Counted from the first letter of the stretch, positions 1 to 7,396 are shown. The stretch: DNA of 19,518 bases from Stigonema sp964246695 (GCA_964246695.1 CAXTSI010000112.1:1-19518), one strand, 5' to 3'. Made by a program: numbers and translations. The notes: a model not told the origin generated them from the sequence alone.

Positions 1-78
1 ATTAACCACTAACAATTAACCACTAACAATTAACCACTAACAATTAACCACTAACCACTAACAATTAACCACTAACCA
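1..78. repeat. Heptameric short tandem repeat array
   Basis: The units AATTAAC and CACTAAC alternate (14-bp double unit) with small irregularities, and run up to and into the stop codon of the neighbouring reductase gene (72-74). Period-7 arrays of this kind are typical of filamentous cyanobacteria. It continues to the left edge, so its full length is unknown. Confidence 0.9.
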
Positions 79-1022
79 TTCGCAATTTCACGCAGCGTTT
101 CTGAAACTGAACGGGGATGCCAACCGAGTTCTTGGCGGGCTTTGGTTGCATCTACGCGGACGCAACGGTCATAGATATAGTGAACGCGCTCTCGGCTGAG
201 GGGTGGTTGCCATTTGAGCAGGCGTCCGATGGGATCTAGTAGGTTCCCGACAAGTCTCACTAAAGGTTCGGGGGCTTCGCGGGGGACTGGAATGTTTGTT
301 TCCTGACTAAGGATCTCAAACATTTCGCGTGTGGTCAACTCACCAGCCGAAATGATGTAGTTGCCAACACCTTTCTCTGCTGCCAGAATCATAGCCTCGG
401 CTAAGTCATCCACATGAACAATGCCAGTCATGCGCTCCCCACCAGCCCACAGCTTGAGTCGCCCTTTCAGAAATTGCTGTATCACCGGACCAAAATGGGG
501 GTCGTCAGGACCATAAATTCCAGAAGGGAGAATGCTGACTACTGGTAACCCAAGCTTTGCAAATTGATCCACCAATTGTTGAGCTTCGTATTTGGTGCGA
601 TCGTAGGCAGAAGAAAAGTTAGTCTGTGTGCGTTTAAATGTTTCATTTACGACAATACCATTAGTGTCACCAAACACGCCAATTGTGCTACAATAGACTA
701 ATTTTGAGACGCCAACTGCTTGAGCAACTTCCAGCACCGCCTGGGTTCCCTGCACGTTCACCCGCTCCATCTGGGCTTCATTGACTAGCCCTAACTCTAC
801 ATAGGCAGCTGTGTGAAAAACCGTGTCCACCCCAGACATCGCTGCTCGAAGTGCATCCCGGTCAGTGATGTCACCGTAAACCAATTGCGCATGACAATCA
901 GACAGACGAGTTAGATTACTTGAAGAGCGTACTAGAGCGATCGCACAGTCGCCTCGTCGTTCCAAAGCTCGTACCAAGTGAGAGCCGGTAAATCCGTTGG
1001 CTCCAGTCACTAACGCCTTCAT
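72..1022 (-). CDS. Extended SDR NAD(P)-dependent reductase/epimerase, candidate ceramide reductase (CerR-like)
   Basis: The 316-residue protein is a complete extended short-chain dehydrogenase. It starts with the Rossmann dinucleotide loop TGANGFTGSHL (residues 6-16), has the acidic-strand region VYGDITD (48-54), and the catalytic S/T and YxxxK set (ST at 112-113, Y140, K144). By sequence alone it could be any NAD-dependent epimerase/dehydratase, including HpnA-like proteins. The context is more telling: its ATG overlaps the TGA of the upstream GNAT gene (ATGA, 1019-1022), so the two are translationally coupled, and an alpha-oxoamine synthase lies upstream of that. In Caulobacter an SDR-type ceramide reductase reduces the 3-keto group of oxidised ceramide made by a serine palmitoyltransferase and a bacterial ceramide synthase. 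The family call is secure; the ceramide reductase role is inferred from the neighbours. Its 3' end runs into a heptamer repeat array. Confidence 0.85.
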   Translation of the reverse strand: MKALVTGANGFTGSHLVRALERRGDCAIALVRSSSNLTRLSDCHAQLVYGDITDRDALRAAMSGVDTVFHTAAYVELGLVNEAQMERVNVQGTQAVLEVAQAVGVSKLVYCSTIGVFGDTNGIVVNETFKRTQTNFSSAYDRTKYEAQQLVDQFAKLGLPVVSILPSGIYGPDDPHFGPVIQQFLKGRLKLWAGGERMTGIVHVDDLAEAMILAAEKGVGNYIISAGELTTREMFEILSQETNIPVPREAPEPLVRLVGNLLDPIGRLLKWQPPLSRERVHYIYDRCVRVDATKARQELGWHPRSVSETLREIANG

Positions 1023-2170
1023 AAAGATTTTTCGTAAATTCGATATGTCTTATAAATCTTGCCCCCAGCAGCTTCAATTAATTTACGGGAGGGAAAATTA
1101 TCTTCATAGACATGTCCAAGTTCTGCCCGTTTATAAGGTTTACCCTTTTGCTGCCCACCCTGCATTCCCAAATAAATCAAGGCTAAAGGCACCATTTTCC
1201 GGCGATACTCTGGTAAAGAGCAAATTGCCACAACTCGCCCTTGGTCAATTTGACGGCGATACCAAAGAAATTTAAGAATGCCCAACCAGTTCAGTTTGCC
1301 CCCGACGTGTTTCAGGGGGATATTGTAATCAGGTAAACCCATAAAAAACCCGACCATTTCGCCATTATACTCTGCAATTGGGAAGACGTCTGGGTCTACC
1401 AAGCTTTGCAGGCTTTTAGCCTCTGACAAAAATTCAGCCTCGCTTCGGGGAGTGGAACTCCAATTGTTGCCAAATGCACGGGTAAAGAGGTGATAGAGAC
1501 TGATGCTATCTTGCTCAAAGCCTTGACCTTTGGTTCTGAGTGGACGGAAGGTAACGCCAGATTTACAAGCAATCCGATAAGCTTTCTCAAATTCCGCTGG
1601 TAACGGTTTATCTAGTGGGAAATTATAGGCGTAAGCATCTTTGGCTTTGTACCAGCCATCCCGCTCCATAAATTCTGGGTAGTAGGATGGGTTGTAGGGC
1701 ATCATCACTATCGGTGGCAAGTCAAATCCATCGACTAAAAATAGACATTTGTTGTGTGTAGATAAATCAATGGGACCCCTAACTTGAGTCATGCCTTGCT
1801 CTAGCAGCCACTGACAGGCAGCCTCCAGTAGGGCTTGAGCGATGGCGAAATCTGAAATACACTCAAAAAAACCAAACAAACCAACATTCTTGCCTTCTCG
1901 CTCAATCAATCGGTAATTAACTGCAGCAACAATGCGTCCCACTGCCCGATCGCCATTTGCTTCCTGGGATAAGGCAATAAACTGTTGTAACTTTCCATAC
2001 TCAAAGAAGGGATTCGCAGGTGCAAACTGCTTCGCCACATCGCTACGCAGAGGCGGTACCCAGTGGCGATCGTGAGCATAAACCCGTGCTGGCACATCCA
2101 GAAACATCTCATTGTCTGCTGGGGTACTAACAGCCCGGATTTGAATTGCTACGGTTTGGTCATTGGTCAT
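1019..2170 (-). CDS. Large GNAT-fold acyltransferase, candidate bacterial ceramide synthase (bCerS-like)
   Basis: This 383-residue protein belongs to a distinctive group of long GNAT-like proteins. Recognisable stretches are HWVPPLRSDV (36-45), NPFFEYGKLQQFIAL, GRIVAAVN, the FGFFECISD segment, RGPIDLSTHNKCLFLVDGFD and MMPYNPSYYPE, followed by a second acyltransferase-like half with VGFFMGLPDYN. No signal peptide or membrane segment is evident. GNAT-type proteins of this kind act as ceramide synthase in Caulobacter-type pathways, adding an acyl chain to the amino group of 3-ketosphinganine; assignment to that role here rests on memory of the family and on gene order. The start codon lies inside a heptamer repeat (ACCAATG ACCAATG ACCAAAC), so there is no visible Shine-Dalgarno sequence; homologues would be expected to start about ten residues before IRAVS, which agrees with this start. 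The stop overlaps the next gene by ATGA. Confidence 0.8.
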   Translation of the reverse strand: MTNDQTVAIQIRAVSTPADNEMFLDVPARVYAHDRHWVPPLRSDVAKQFAPANPFFEYGKLQQFIALSQEANGDRAVGRIVAAVNYRLIEREGKNVGLFGFFECISDFAIAQALLEAACQWLLEQGMTQVRGPIDLSTHNKCLFLVDGFDLPPIVMMPYNPSYYPEFMERDGWYKAKDAYAYNFPLDKPLPAEFEKAYRIACKSGVTFRPLRTKGQGFEQDSISLYHLFTRAFGNNWSSTPRSEAEFLSEAKSLQSLVDPDVFPIAEYNGEMVGFFMGLPDYNIPLKHVGGKLNWLGILKFLWYRRQIDQGRVVAICSLPEYRRKMVPLALIYLGMQGGQQKGKPYKRAELGHVYEDNFPSRKLIEAAGGKIYKTYRIYEKSL

Positions 2171-2349
2171 TGGTTGTTGGTTGTTAGTTGTTAGTTGTTA
2201 GTTGTTAGTTGTTGGTTGTTGGTTGTTAGTTGTTACCATTAGCCATTAGCAATTAGCAATTAGCCATTAGCAATTAGCAATTAGCCATTAGCAATTAGCA
2301 ATTAGCAATTAGCCATTAGCAATCAACAATTAGCAATTAGCAATCAACA
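2163..2349. repeat. Two abutting heptamer repeat arrays between AOS and GNAT genes
   Basis: From about 2163 to 2236 the unit is TTGTTAG/TTGTTGG; from about 2236 to 2349 it changes to CCATTAG/CAATTAG, with a few CAATCAA variants. Together they fill essentially all of the 185-bp gap between the oxoamine synthase stop and the acyltransferase start, and run into the start codon. No other structure is visible in the gap. Confidence 0.92.
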
Positions 2350-2355
2350 AAATTC

Positions 2356-3636
2356 CTAAGCACTAATTGTTGATTCATACAACAAATCGCGAGTTGCTAC
2401 CATCCCGCCAACCAGATGGTCCATATCCGCTTGGGTATGGAGGGCGTTAACTGTAATGCGAATGCGGGGTTTAGCAATAAACCAAATCGGACTCACCCAG
2501 ATACCGTGGTTTTCCATCAGTTCTCTAGCAAACTGCTTGGGATTAATCTCCGGGGGCAAAATAACTGGTAAAACATTTGTTTCGCCAATGGCGTCAAAAT
2601 CATGCTCAACTAAGCGCGATCGCAAGTAGCGAGTATTTTCCTGAAGCATTCGTACCCGTTCTGGAGACTTACGAACCTGACGGATGCTCTCCAAAGCAGC
2701 AGCGGTGGTTGGTGGCGGCAAAGAAATTGTTCCAATCGAAGTTGGAGAGACATCGAGGAGTGGTTTAAGTTCCGCAACATGGCTGCTAATCGCCGCACCA
2801 GCCGAGGCAGCGAACTTCGAGAAGGTCGTCATAATCAGTGGTACAACACCTCGCTCAACTGCTTGCATCGGCACAAGACCAAAATGTTCGTAGATTCCTC
2901 TTCCCGTTGCGCCGATCGCACCACTAGCATGAGCCTCGTCCATTAGCAAGACACTGCCTGGATAATTTTGCAGCACGTCCAACATATCGGGTAAGGGCGC
3001 AATATCGCCGTCCATTGAAAAGACGGCATCGGAAACCACCATAATTCGGTCATCCGGTAGGGCGTACCGACGCAGCTTGCGAGCCAAGTCCTCTACATTG
3101 CAGTGTCGGTAGGCTTTGACGCGGACGCGGGGACTATGCCCAAATACTTTTCCCGAACGGGTACCGGCGTTAACAATCGCTGACACAATGCAGCCGTGGT
3201 TGAGGACGTCGGTGAGAATTAGCGTCTCGCGGGTATTCTGAAATCCTGGTACTGGAATTGCCAGGTGACAAAAAGCATCCATGAGAGCTTGCATTGCCAT
3301 CCAGGCATTCATGAATAGCTGCGTGTAGGGCAGGTGTTTGAAAGCTGAAATTTCATCTTCTAGCTGCCGATGTAAGTCAATTCGACCACTCAAGACAGAG
3401 GTAGAGCTGTTAGACGTTCCGTATTTCCAAATAGCATCAACAGCAGCTTGCTTTACTGCTTCTTCGTGAACTAGCCCCAAGACATCATTTGTGCAGAATG
3501 TGAGAACAGTTCGACGCTCACCTGTTGCCACTTCTTCAATTTCGACTAAATTACCCTGCTTGTTGTGACACACATACTCATCGGGAGCGAGCCCACTTTC
3601 GTACCAACGCTGAACATACTCTTTGACAATTTGCAC
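2356..3636 (-). CDS. PLP-dependent alpha-oxoamine synthase, candidate serine palmitoyltransferase-like
   Basis: The 426-residue protein has all the landmarks of the alpha-oxoamine synthase family (serine palmitoyltransferase, KBL, BioF, ALAS), which condense an amino acid with an acyl thioester and release CO2. Visible motifs are the SGRIDLHRQLE segment (83-93), TDVLNHGC with H147 expected to stack on PLP, SDAVFSMDGDIAPL (202-215), DEAHASGAIG (233-242) and TTFSKFAAS with the PLP lysine at K274. The protein is soluble, with no N-terminal membrane anchor. It differs from typical BioF in the lysine region (SKFAASAGAA rather than the usual SKAFG..GG). The substrate cannot be read from the sequence. 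Serine palmitoyltransferase is preferred over BioF because a large GNAT protein and an SDR reductase follow on the same strand. A G-rich ribosome-binding candidate (GAGGGGAG, complement of about 3645-3652) lies upstream of the ATG. Confidence 0.88.
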   Translation of the reverse strand: MQIVKEYVQRWYESGLAPDEYVCHNKQGNLVEIEEVATGERRTVLTFCTNDVLGLVHEEAVKQAAVDAIWKYGTSNSSTSVLSGRIDLHRQLEDEISAFKHLPYTQLFMNAWMAMQALMDAFCHLAIPVPGFQNTRETLILTDVLNHGCIVSAIVNAGTRSGKVFGHSPRVRVKAYRHCNVEDLARKLRRYALPDDRIMVVSDAVFSMDGDIAPLPDMLDVLQNYPGSVLLMDEAHASGAIGATGRGIYEHFGLVPMQAVERGVVPLIMTTFSKFAASAGAAISSHVAELKPLLDVSPTSIGTISLPPPTTAAALESIRQVRKSPERVRMLQENTRYLRSRLVEHDFDAIGETNVLPVILPPEINPKQFARELMENHGIWVSPIWFIAKPRIRITVNALHTQADMDHLVGGMVATRDLLYESTISA

Positions 3637-3844
3637 GGATTTACTCCCCTCACCTTTTCCTAGATAGCGTATCGCTTTGAACTCAACAGTACATTTTCAT
3701 TACACTGGGTATGTGCTATCCAGCTCTAGCTAAACGCTGGATGGGAGAAAACTTGATTATGTCCAATAATACATTCAGCCGGATCATTTGTAACTTTTTT
3801 ATACTAAGTAAGTGCCAGAGTAGGTTGTGTAGCAAGGTGGTTAA
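3637..3844. other. Upstream region of the AOS gene
   Basis: This 208-bp stretch has no credible reading frame. It should hold the promoter of the three-gene minus-strand cluster. I could not assign a clear -10/-35 pair. It ends exactly where the downstream 177-bp repeat copy begins. Confidence 0.4.
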
Positions 3845-4021
3845 GTTTAGCTGATTAGTTCTAGAGCTTAGAACTGGCAAGCATTCCAAGGTAGGAACTT
3901 TAACTCACGGGGTAACGATTACCAGTTTCTACGTTTCTGGGGTCTGGAGCAGCTTAGAATAAAATGGTCATGTCCGAATAAATCCGAATTGCGCCGTTTC
4001 ATTCCATCTCAATAGCTACCC
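3845..4021 (-). repeat. Downstream copy of the 177-bp IscB-associated (omega/HEARO RNA-like) repeat
   Basis: By base-by-base reading this is identical to 5570-5746 and in the same orientation, so iscB sits between perfect direct repeats with a period of 1725 bp. If transcribed on the minus strand it would give the same structured RNA (hairpins GTTCTA/TAGAAC and GGTAA/TTACC), but the sequence at its 5' side, complement of 4022 onward, differs from that of the upstream copy. It also lacks the 94 bp between the upstream copy and the iscB start, including the 3' arm of a 9-bp stem. It could be a separate guide RNA copy, the end of an older insertion, or a duplication scar. Confidence 0.85.
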
Positions 4022-4209
4022 TCAGATCGAAAGATAGACTTTTGCCTGTTCAGGTTCCGATTGTCGGACAGCATTTAGAAATGTCTGACTTGTTAGAGTC
4101 ATAGCCAGTTCCAGAAGACAGATAGCATTTAATGTTTATTTAACTACAGTACTCCGCCATGTTGCTAGAACGAAATATAACGGGACAAAATTCCTTAAAT
4201 CGCAATTAA
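4022..4209. other. Region downstream of iscB, probable right-end area of the element
   Basis: This non-coding stretch lies between the iscB stop and the downstream repeat copy. It contains a small perfect hairpin (TCCGA TTG TCGGA, 4056-4068) and a 9-bp sequence AATGTCTGA (4080-4088) that is repeated inverted over the iscB stop (TCAGACATT, 4210-4218). Right ends of IS200/IS605-type elements carry small hairpins, so the right end may lie here, but the exact end is not visible. Confidence 0.35.
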
Positions 4210-5475
4210 TCAGACATTATATTTATATCCATCCTTAGCGTGAACCTTTCTGAATTCAGAACATTTACCCGATACTCTTTTCTTACCTATCCTGACTTCC
4301 AAAGTTTTTTCGTTTTGTACAACCACTCTCCCAGTTGACATGCCTGCACTTTTTCCTTTATTTTTATGTACAGTGCCAATATCCCCTGTCTTCCATCCAA
4401 TATTGTAAACTTTACGGGCTGCTTTATTAGGAAACCCATATTCATCATTGGCTTGCATTTGTCGATTACCGTGTCCAGTAGCAGTAATTAATAATGGTTT
4501 TTTAGTTAGAAAAACTAAATTTTCAACATCACCAACACATGCTGCATCTATGTAGTGGTCTTTGTCAAACCCTAATCGAGTACGATTGTACTTTGTCTGT
4601 CCACCCGTTCCCGTACTTGTAGGTAATATTGATTTTAAAGTATTAAACAATTTCCATCTGGTTGTATTAACAGCAGCAGCATCTTTTAATGGTGCGAGGG
4701 CAGTCTTTTTAATTTTTTCTGCTCTGGTAAGGTCTTTTTTCAAGAACTCATCAATTGACTTGGTTCCTTTCTTCTGGTTACATGAGTCGCAACTCAAAGT
4801 TAAATTAGATATGCGGTCACCACCTCCCCTAGCTTTTGGGTGAATGTGTTCTATCTGTAATGGAACATCTTTTTTATCACAATAAGCACAACATCTACCA
4901 AATTTTTCTAGCAAATATTCACGCACCTCATAACCAGCTAGTGTGCCTTGCTGATACTCGACTCCTGATATTTCTGGTGAAAGCATTTTTTGCGTGTCGA
5001 ACTTCACTAACTCCATTATTATTTTTGAAACTGGCACATATTTTTGTATGCGTGAAACCCATGTTTCAACATTCAAAACCCTATGTTTTAATGATGGTGC
5101 TATCCATCCCTTTTTACGCTTACGGTTCAAGAAGCGAGCTTGACGATAGCGTGTTTTTCTTTGGCGGCGCGAACGTCTAACAGCTTTACGAGTGCTAATA
5201 TCTGACTTAATTTTAGAGCCACGATGACGTAAATTAGCTGCCCAAATTACCAAGCCATTTTTAACAATCGCAATACCAGTCACTTTGGAACCCGGATCTA
5301 ATTTTATTTCTGCTTGGATAGGCTTAACTTCACTTGCTTCTTTAAGGATTATAGTAAATGGGAATCGCTTAAAAACAGCAGCTTTTTTTTGACTAAGCAA
5401 TATCCTAGCTTTTGCAGGATGGATTGGATCGCCATGTTGCGCTTTTGTATCAATAACAAATACATAATTAGACAT
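4210..5475 (-). CDS. iscB: IscB RNA-guided nuclease (RuvC + HNH)
   Basis: IscB proteins are transposon-associated RNA-guided DNA nucleases and the ancestors of Cas9. In the 421-residue protein counted from the chosen start, the order is: an N-terminal PLMP-like domain (VFVIDT, then GDPIHPAKAR in place of the usual PLMP motif); RuvC-I with D60 in IKLDPGSKVTG; an arginine-rich bridge helix (about 94-120, RRSRRQRKTRYR); RuvC-II with E155 in IIMELVKFD; an HNH domain with zinc cysteine pairs CAYC and CDSC and catalytic EH at 209-210 and N224; RuvC-III with H307 and D310 in DHYIDAA; and the C-terminal target-binding domain (GHGNRQM, GWKTGD, KGKSAG, DGYKY). All expected catalytic residues are present, so it looks intact. 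The reading frame is open 24 codons further upstream (to 5547), but ATG 5475 is preferred because IscBs begin just before the VFVID strand and a GGAG (complement of 5487-5490) precedes it. No tnpA transposase is present. Confidence 0.93.
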   Translation of the reverse strand: MSNYVFVIDTKAQHGDPIHPAKARILLSQKKAAVFKRFPFTIILKEASEVKPIQAEIKLDPGSKVTGIAIVKNGLVIWAANLRHRGSKIKSDISTRKAVRRSRRQRKTRYRQARFLNRKRKKGWIAPSLKHRVLNVETWVSRIQKYVPVSKIIMELVKFDTQKMLSPEISGVEYQQGTLAGYEVREYLLEKFGRCCAYCDKKDVPLQIEHIHPKARGGGDRISNLTLSCDSCNQKKGTKSIDEFLKKDLTRAEKIKKTALAPLKDAAAVNTTRWKLFNTLKSILPTSTGTGGQTKYNRTRLGFDKDHYIDAACVGDVENLVFLTKKPLLITATGHGNRQMQANDEYGFPNKAARKVYNIGWKTGDIGTVHKNKGKSAGMSTGRVVVQNEKTLEVRIGKKRVSGKCSEFRKVHAKDGYKYNV

Positions 5476-5746
5476 TGAATTGAAAACTCCATTGCTGGGT
5501 AATGTGTGCCTCGACCTTGTTATCCCCTCGGCATATCTAATCAGCACTGTTTTTACTTTGAGCTTAACTGTTTAGCTGATTAGTTCTAGAGCTTAGAACT
5601 GGCAAGCATTCCAAGGTAGGAACTTTAACTCACGGGGTAACGATTACCAGTTTCTACGTTTCTGGGGTCTGGAGCAGCTTAGAATAAAATGGTCATGTCC
5701 GAATAAATCCGAATTGCGCCGTTTCATTCCATCTCAATAGCTACCC
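5476..5746 (-). ncRNA. Omega RNA (HEARO RNA) scaffold of IscB, 5' of iscB
   Basis: IscB uses an RNA encoded directly upstream of its gene, with the guide at the RNA 5' end templated by DNA just outside the transposon left end. Here the non-coding stretch between the iscB start and the conserved boundary at 5746 is 271 bp, of which 5570-5746 is duplicated downstream of iscB. On the minus strand it can form GTTCTA/TAGAAC (5-nt loop), GGTAA/TTACC, and a 9-bp stem CTAATCAGC/GCTGATTAG (complements of 5575-5583 and 5537-5545). The guide would be the complement of about 5747-5762, reading into the MFS gene leader. HEARO RNAs next to HNH-type ORFs are known from cyanobacteria. Position and partner gene support the call; I did not fit a covariance model. 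Confidence 0.75.
5570..5746 (-). repeat. Upstream copy of the 177-bp direct repeat flanking iscB
   Basis: Identical to 3845-4021. Identity stops sharply at both sides (5569/3844 and 5747/4022). The outer boundary at 5746 is the likely transposon left end; the inner boundary falls inside the omega RNA, 94 bp before the iscB start. Confidence 0.9.
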
Positions 5747-5777
5747 ATAGTTACTAAAGATTTCAGGTTTCTAGCTG

Positions 5778-6944
5778 ATGCTGAGTGACACCAGATTGTT
5801 AGTGCTGCTGGCGGCTGGCTCCCTCACTACAATGGCAGGGGGAGTTGTTGCTCCAATTCTGCCAGAAATGGTGCAACAACTCCACCTAGCTCCAGGATTA
5901 GCTGGTAACTTAGTGAGCCTGCATTGTTTAACAATTGCCATATTTAGCCCGATTTTAGGTATTTTAGCAGACAAGGTGGGTCGGTTACCCGTGCTGATTT
6001 TCTCGCTGATCCTCTTTGCGTTGTTTGGCATGGCAGGAGCTATGATGAACAGTTTGGGACCGCTGTTAGTGTCGCGGGGGTTGTTGGGCGCTGCTAGTGG
6101 CGGCATCGCAGCGGCAAGTCTAGGCTTGCTAGCTCGGATGTATGAAGGCAAGGCGCGATCGCAGGCGCTGGGCTACGCCACCAGTGCCTTAACTATCACT
6201 GGCATTGCTTTTCCACTTTTAGGGGGCTTGGTTGGAGCTATTAATTGGCGATTTGCTTTTTTGCTGTATGGGGTGGGACTACCTCTGGCACTGCTTGCCA
6301 ACTTGCTTCTCAAACAAAAGCAGCCCTCTGGGCACTCATCATCCACCCCAACTAGTACCAAACAGCTAGTCCAAGTGTTACAGCATCCCCAAACCTGGAT
6401 GCTACTGCTGATCGTTGGCTTAACCTCCGTAGCCATGTATGCCGTCGTCATTTACGCCCCTCTCTACCTCAAACAAACCATTAAAGCCGGAACCGTTCTC
6501 AACGGCATCGTCTTAGCATCGCGTGCCATTGGGGCAGCCTTGGTTTCAGCCATAGGTTCCAGACGCCTAGCGCAATCCTTAGGCACTATTCAAGCCATTG
6601 CTGTGGGATTTGCCCTCATGACCGTAACTTTGGTAACCATCCCCGTACTAGATCAGATCGGTTGGATCTTGCTTGCAGCTATCCTTTTCGGCATCGGATT
6701 CGGGATGGCGCTGCCCAACCTTTATAACAGTCTAGCCGAGATTACCCCGAAGGAACTTGGCTCTAGCGTCTTAGCAGCTGGCACGGGAGCAGGTTTTTTG
6801 GGGCAATTTTTATCTCCGATACTGTTAGGACCAGTGCTAGCGAGTCGTGGCATGGAATCCGTTTTTTATACAGCGGCTGGTGTCACAGTTGTGGCAGGGA
6901 TACTGCTGTTTCTGCCAACCAGACGTGACCATTTTTTGAATTAA
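5778..6944 (+). CDS. MFS transporter, probable drug/metabolite exporter
   Basis: The 388-residue protein is hydrophobic throughout and fits 12 transmembrane helices with a hydrophilic central loop at about 180-200 (KQKQPSGHSSSTPTSTK). The MFS signature between helices 2 and 3 is GILADKVGRLPV, and helix 1 begins directly at the N terminus. The length fits the drug:H+ antiporter type of exporters; the substrate cannot be told. The gene starts 31 bp beyond the boundary of the IscB element, so its native promoter has probably been displaced or now lies in or across the element; only a weak ribosome-binding candidate (CAGG, 5764-5767) precedes the ATG. Its stop codon merges into an AT-rich heptamer array. 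No partner gene for export is adjacent on the same strand. Confidence 0.9.
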   Translation: MLSDTRLLVLLAAGSLTTMAGGVVAPILPEMVQQLHLAPGLAGNLVSLHCLTIAIFSPILGILADKVGRLPVLIFSLILFALFGMAGAMMNSLGPLLVSRGLLGAASGGIAAASLGLLARMYEGKARSQALGYATSALTITGIAFPLLGGLVGAINWRFAFLLYGVGLPLALLANLLLKQKQPSGHSSSTPTSTKQLVQVLQHPQTWMLLLIVGLTSVAMYAVVIYAPLYLKQTIKAGTVLNGIVLASRAIGAALVSAIGSRRLAQSLGTIQAIAVGFALMTVTLVTIPVLDQIGWILLAAILFGIGFGMALPNLYNSLAEITPKELGSSVLAAGTGAGFLGQFLSPILLGPVLASRGMESVFYTAAGVTVVAGILLFLPTRRDHFLN

Positions 6945-6970
6945 AAATTAAAAATTAAAAATTAAAAATT
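6940..6970. repeat. AT-rich heptamer array (ATTAAAA)
   Basis: About four units with period 7, beginning inside the MFS stop codon. A similar array in the opposite orientation lies at 7397-7429, so the two bracket the palindromic element between them. Confidence 0.85.
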
Positions 6971-7017
6971 TCCTAAGGATTTTGAATTGCGCTCTTAGGG
7001 GTACAGGTTTCCCTGTT

Positions 7018-7333
7018 TTTACAGCTATTTTCAAGTAAATAGACCACATTGTAGGGGCAAAGGCTTTGCCCATTGGTGTCAACTTAAGAACAAACCTCTT
7101 ACTAAACGGTCGTTCCAGACCTTTCTCGTTCCCACGCTCTGCGTGGGAATGCATTACAGTCGGCTCTGCCGACTCTTAAAGTTGGAGGCAGAGCCTCTAA
7201 GAACAGCGTTACTAGGCAGAGCCTAGTAACGAGAAGCCTGTCTTTTCAAAGGTTACAGGTTAAGTTGACACCAATGGGCAGTGCCGTGCCCCTACCGCAA
7301 TCTGTGGTTCAATAAATAGAAAATAGCTGTAAA
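7018..7333. mobile_element. Palindrome-rich miniature element, copy 1
   Basis: The outer terminal inverted repeats are TTTACAGCTATTTTC (7018-7032) and its exact complement (7319-7333). Inside is a second pair of arms of about 35 bp: GTAGGGGCA... CATTGGTGTCAACTTA (7051-7086) against TAAGTTGACACCAATG... TGCCCCTAC (7261-7295). The centre holds further hairpins (CAGTCGGCTCTGCCGACT, GGAGGCAGAGCCTC and CGTTACTAGG..CCTAGTAACG). It has no coding capacity. The inner part is homologous, in inverted orientation, to the element at 9300-9616. It fills most of the 505-bp gap between the MFS and GH3 genes, and looks like a nested MITE. Confidence 0.75.
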
Positions 7334-7396
7334 CATTGAAAACAAAATTTGCTCCGCAACATTATTCAACCGAACGCATTTATCCGTAGGGATTAA

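Noticed and set aside
1..78. Regular repeats that could be read as a CRISPR array, also at 2163-2349
   Set aside because: The period is 7 bp with no spacers and no cas genes nearby; these are simple tandem repeats.
72..1022. HpnA-type hopanoid-associated reductase
   Set aside because: The fold fits, but no squalene or hopanoid genes are nearby, and coupling to a GNAT acyltransferase supports another role.
997..1275. Plus-strand open frame of 92 codons
   Set aside because: It lies opposite the conserved acyltransferase gene and shows no family pattern.
2356..3636. Biotin biosynthesis BioF
   Set aside because: Not excluded by motifs, but no other biotin genes are present and the neighbours match the ceramide set better.
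4836..5180. Plus-strand open frame of 114 codons
   Set aside because: It is antisense to the iscB catalytic region, with no recognisable pattern.
4210..5475. Ordinary HNH endonuclease of a group I intron or a restriction system
   Set aside because: RuvC-I, bridge helix, RuvC-II, HNH and RuvC-III occur in the IscB order, and a conserved non-coding region precedes the gene.
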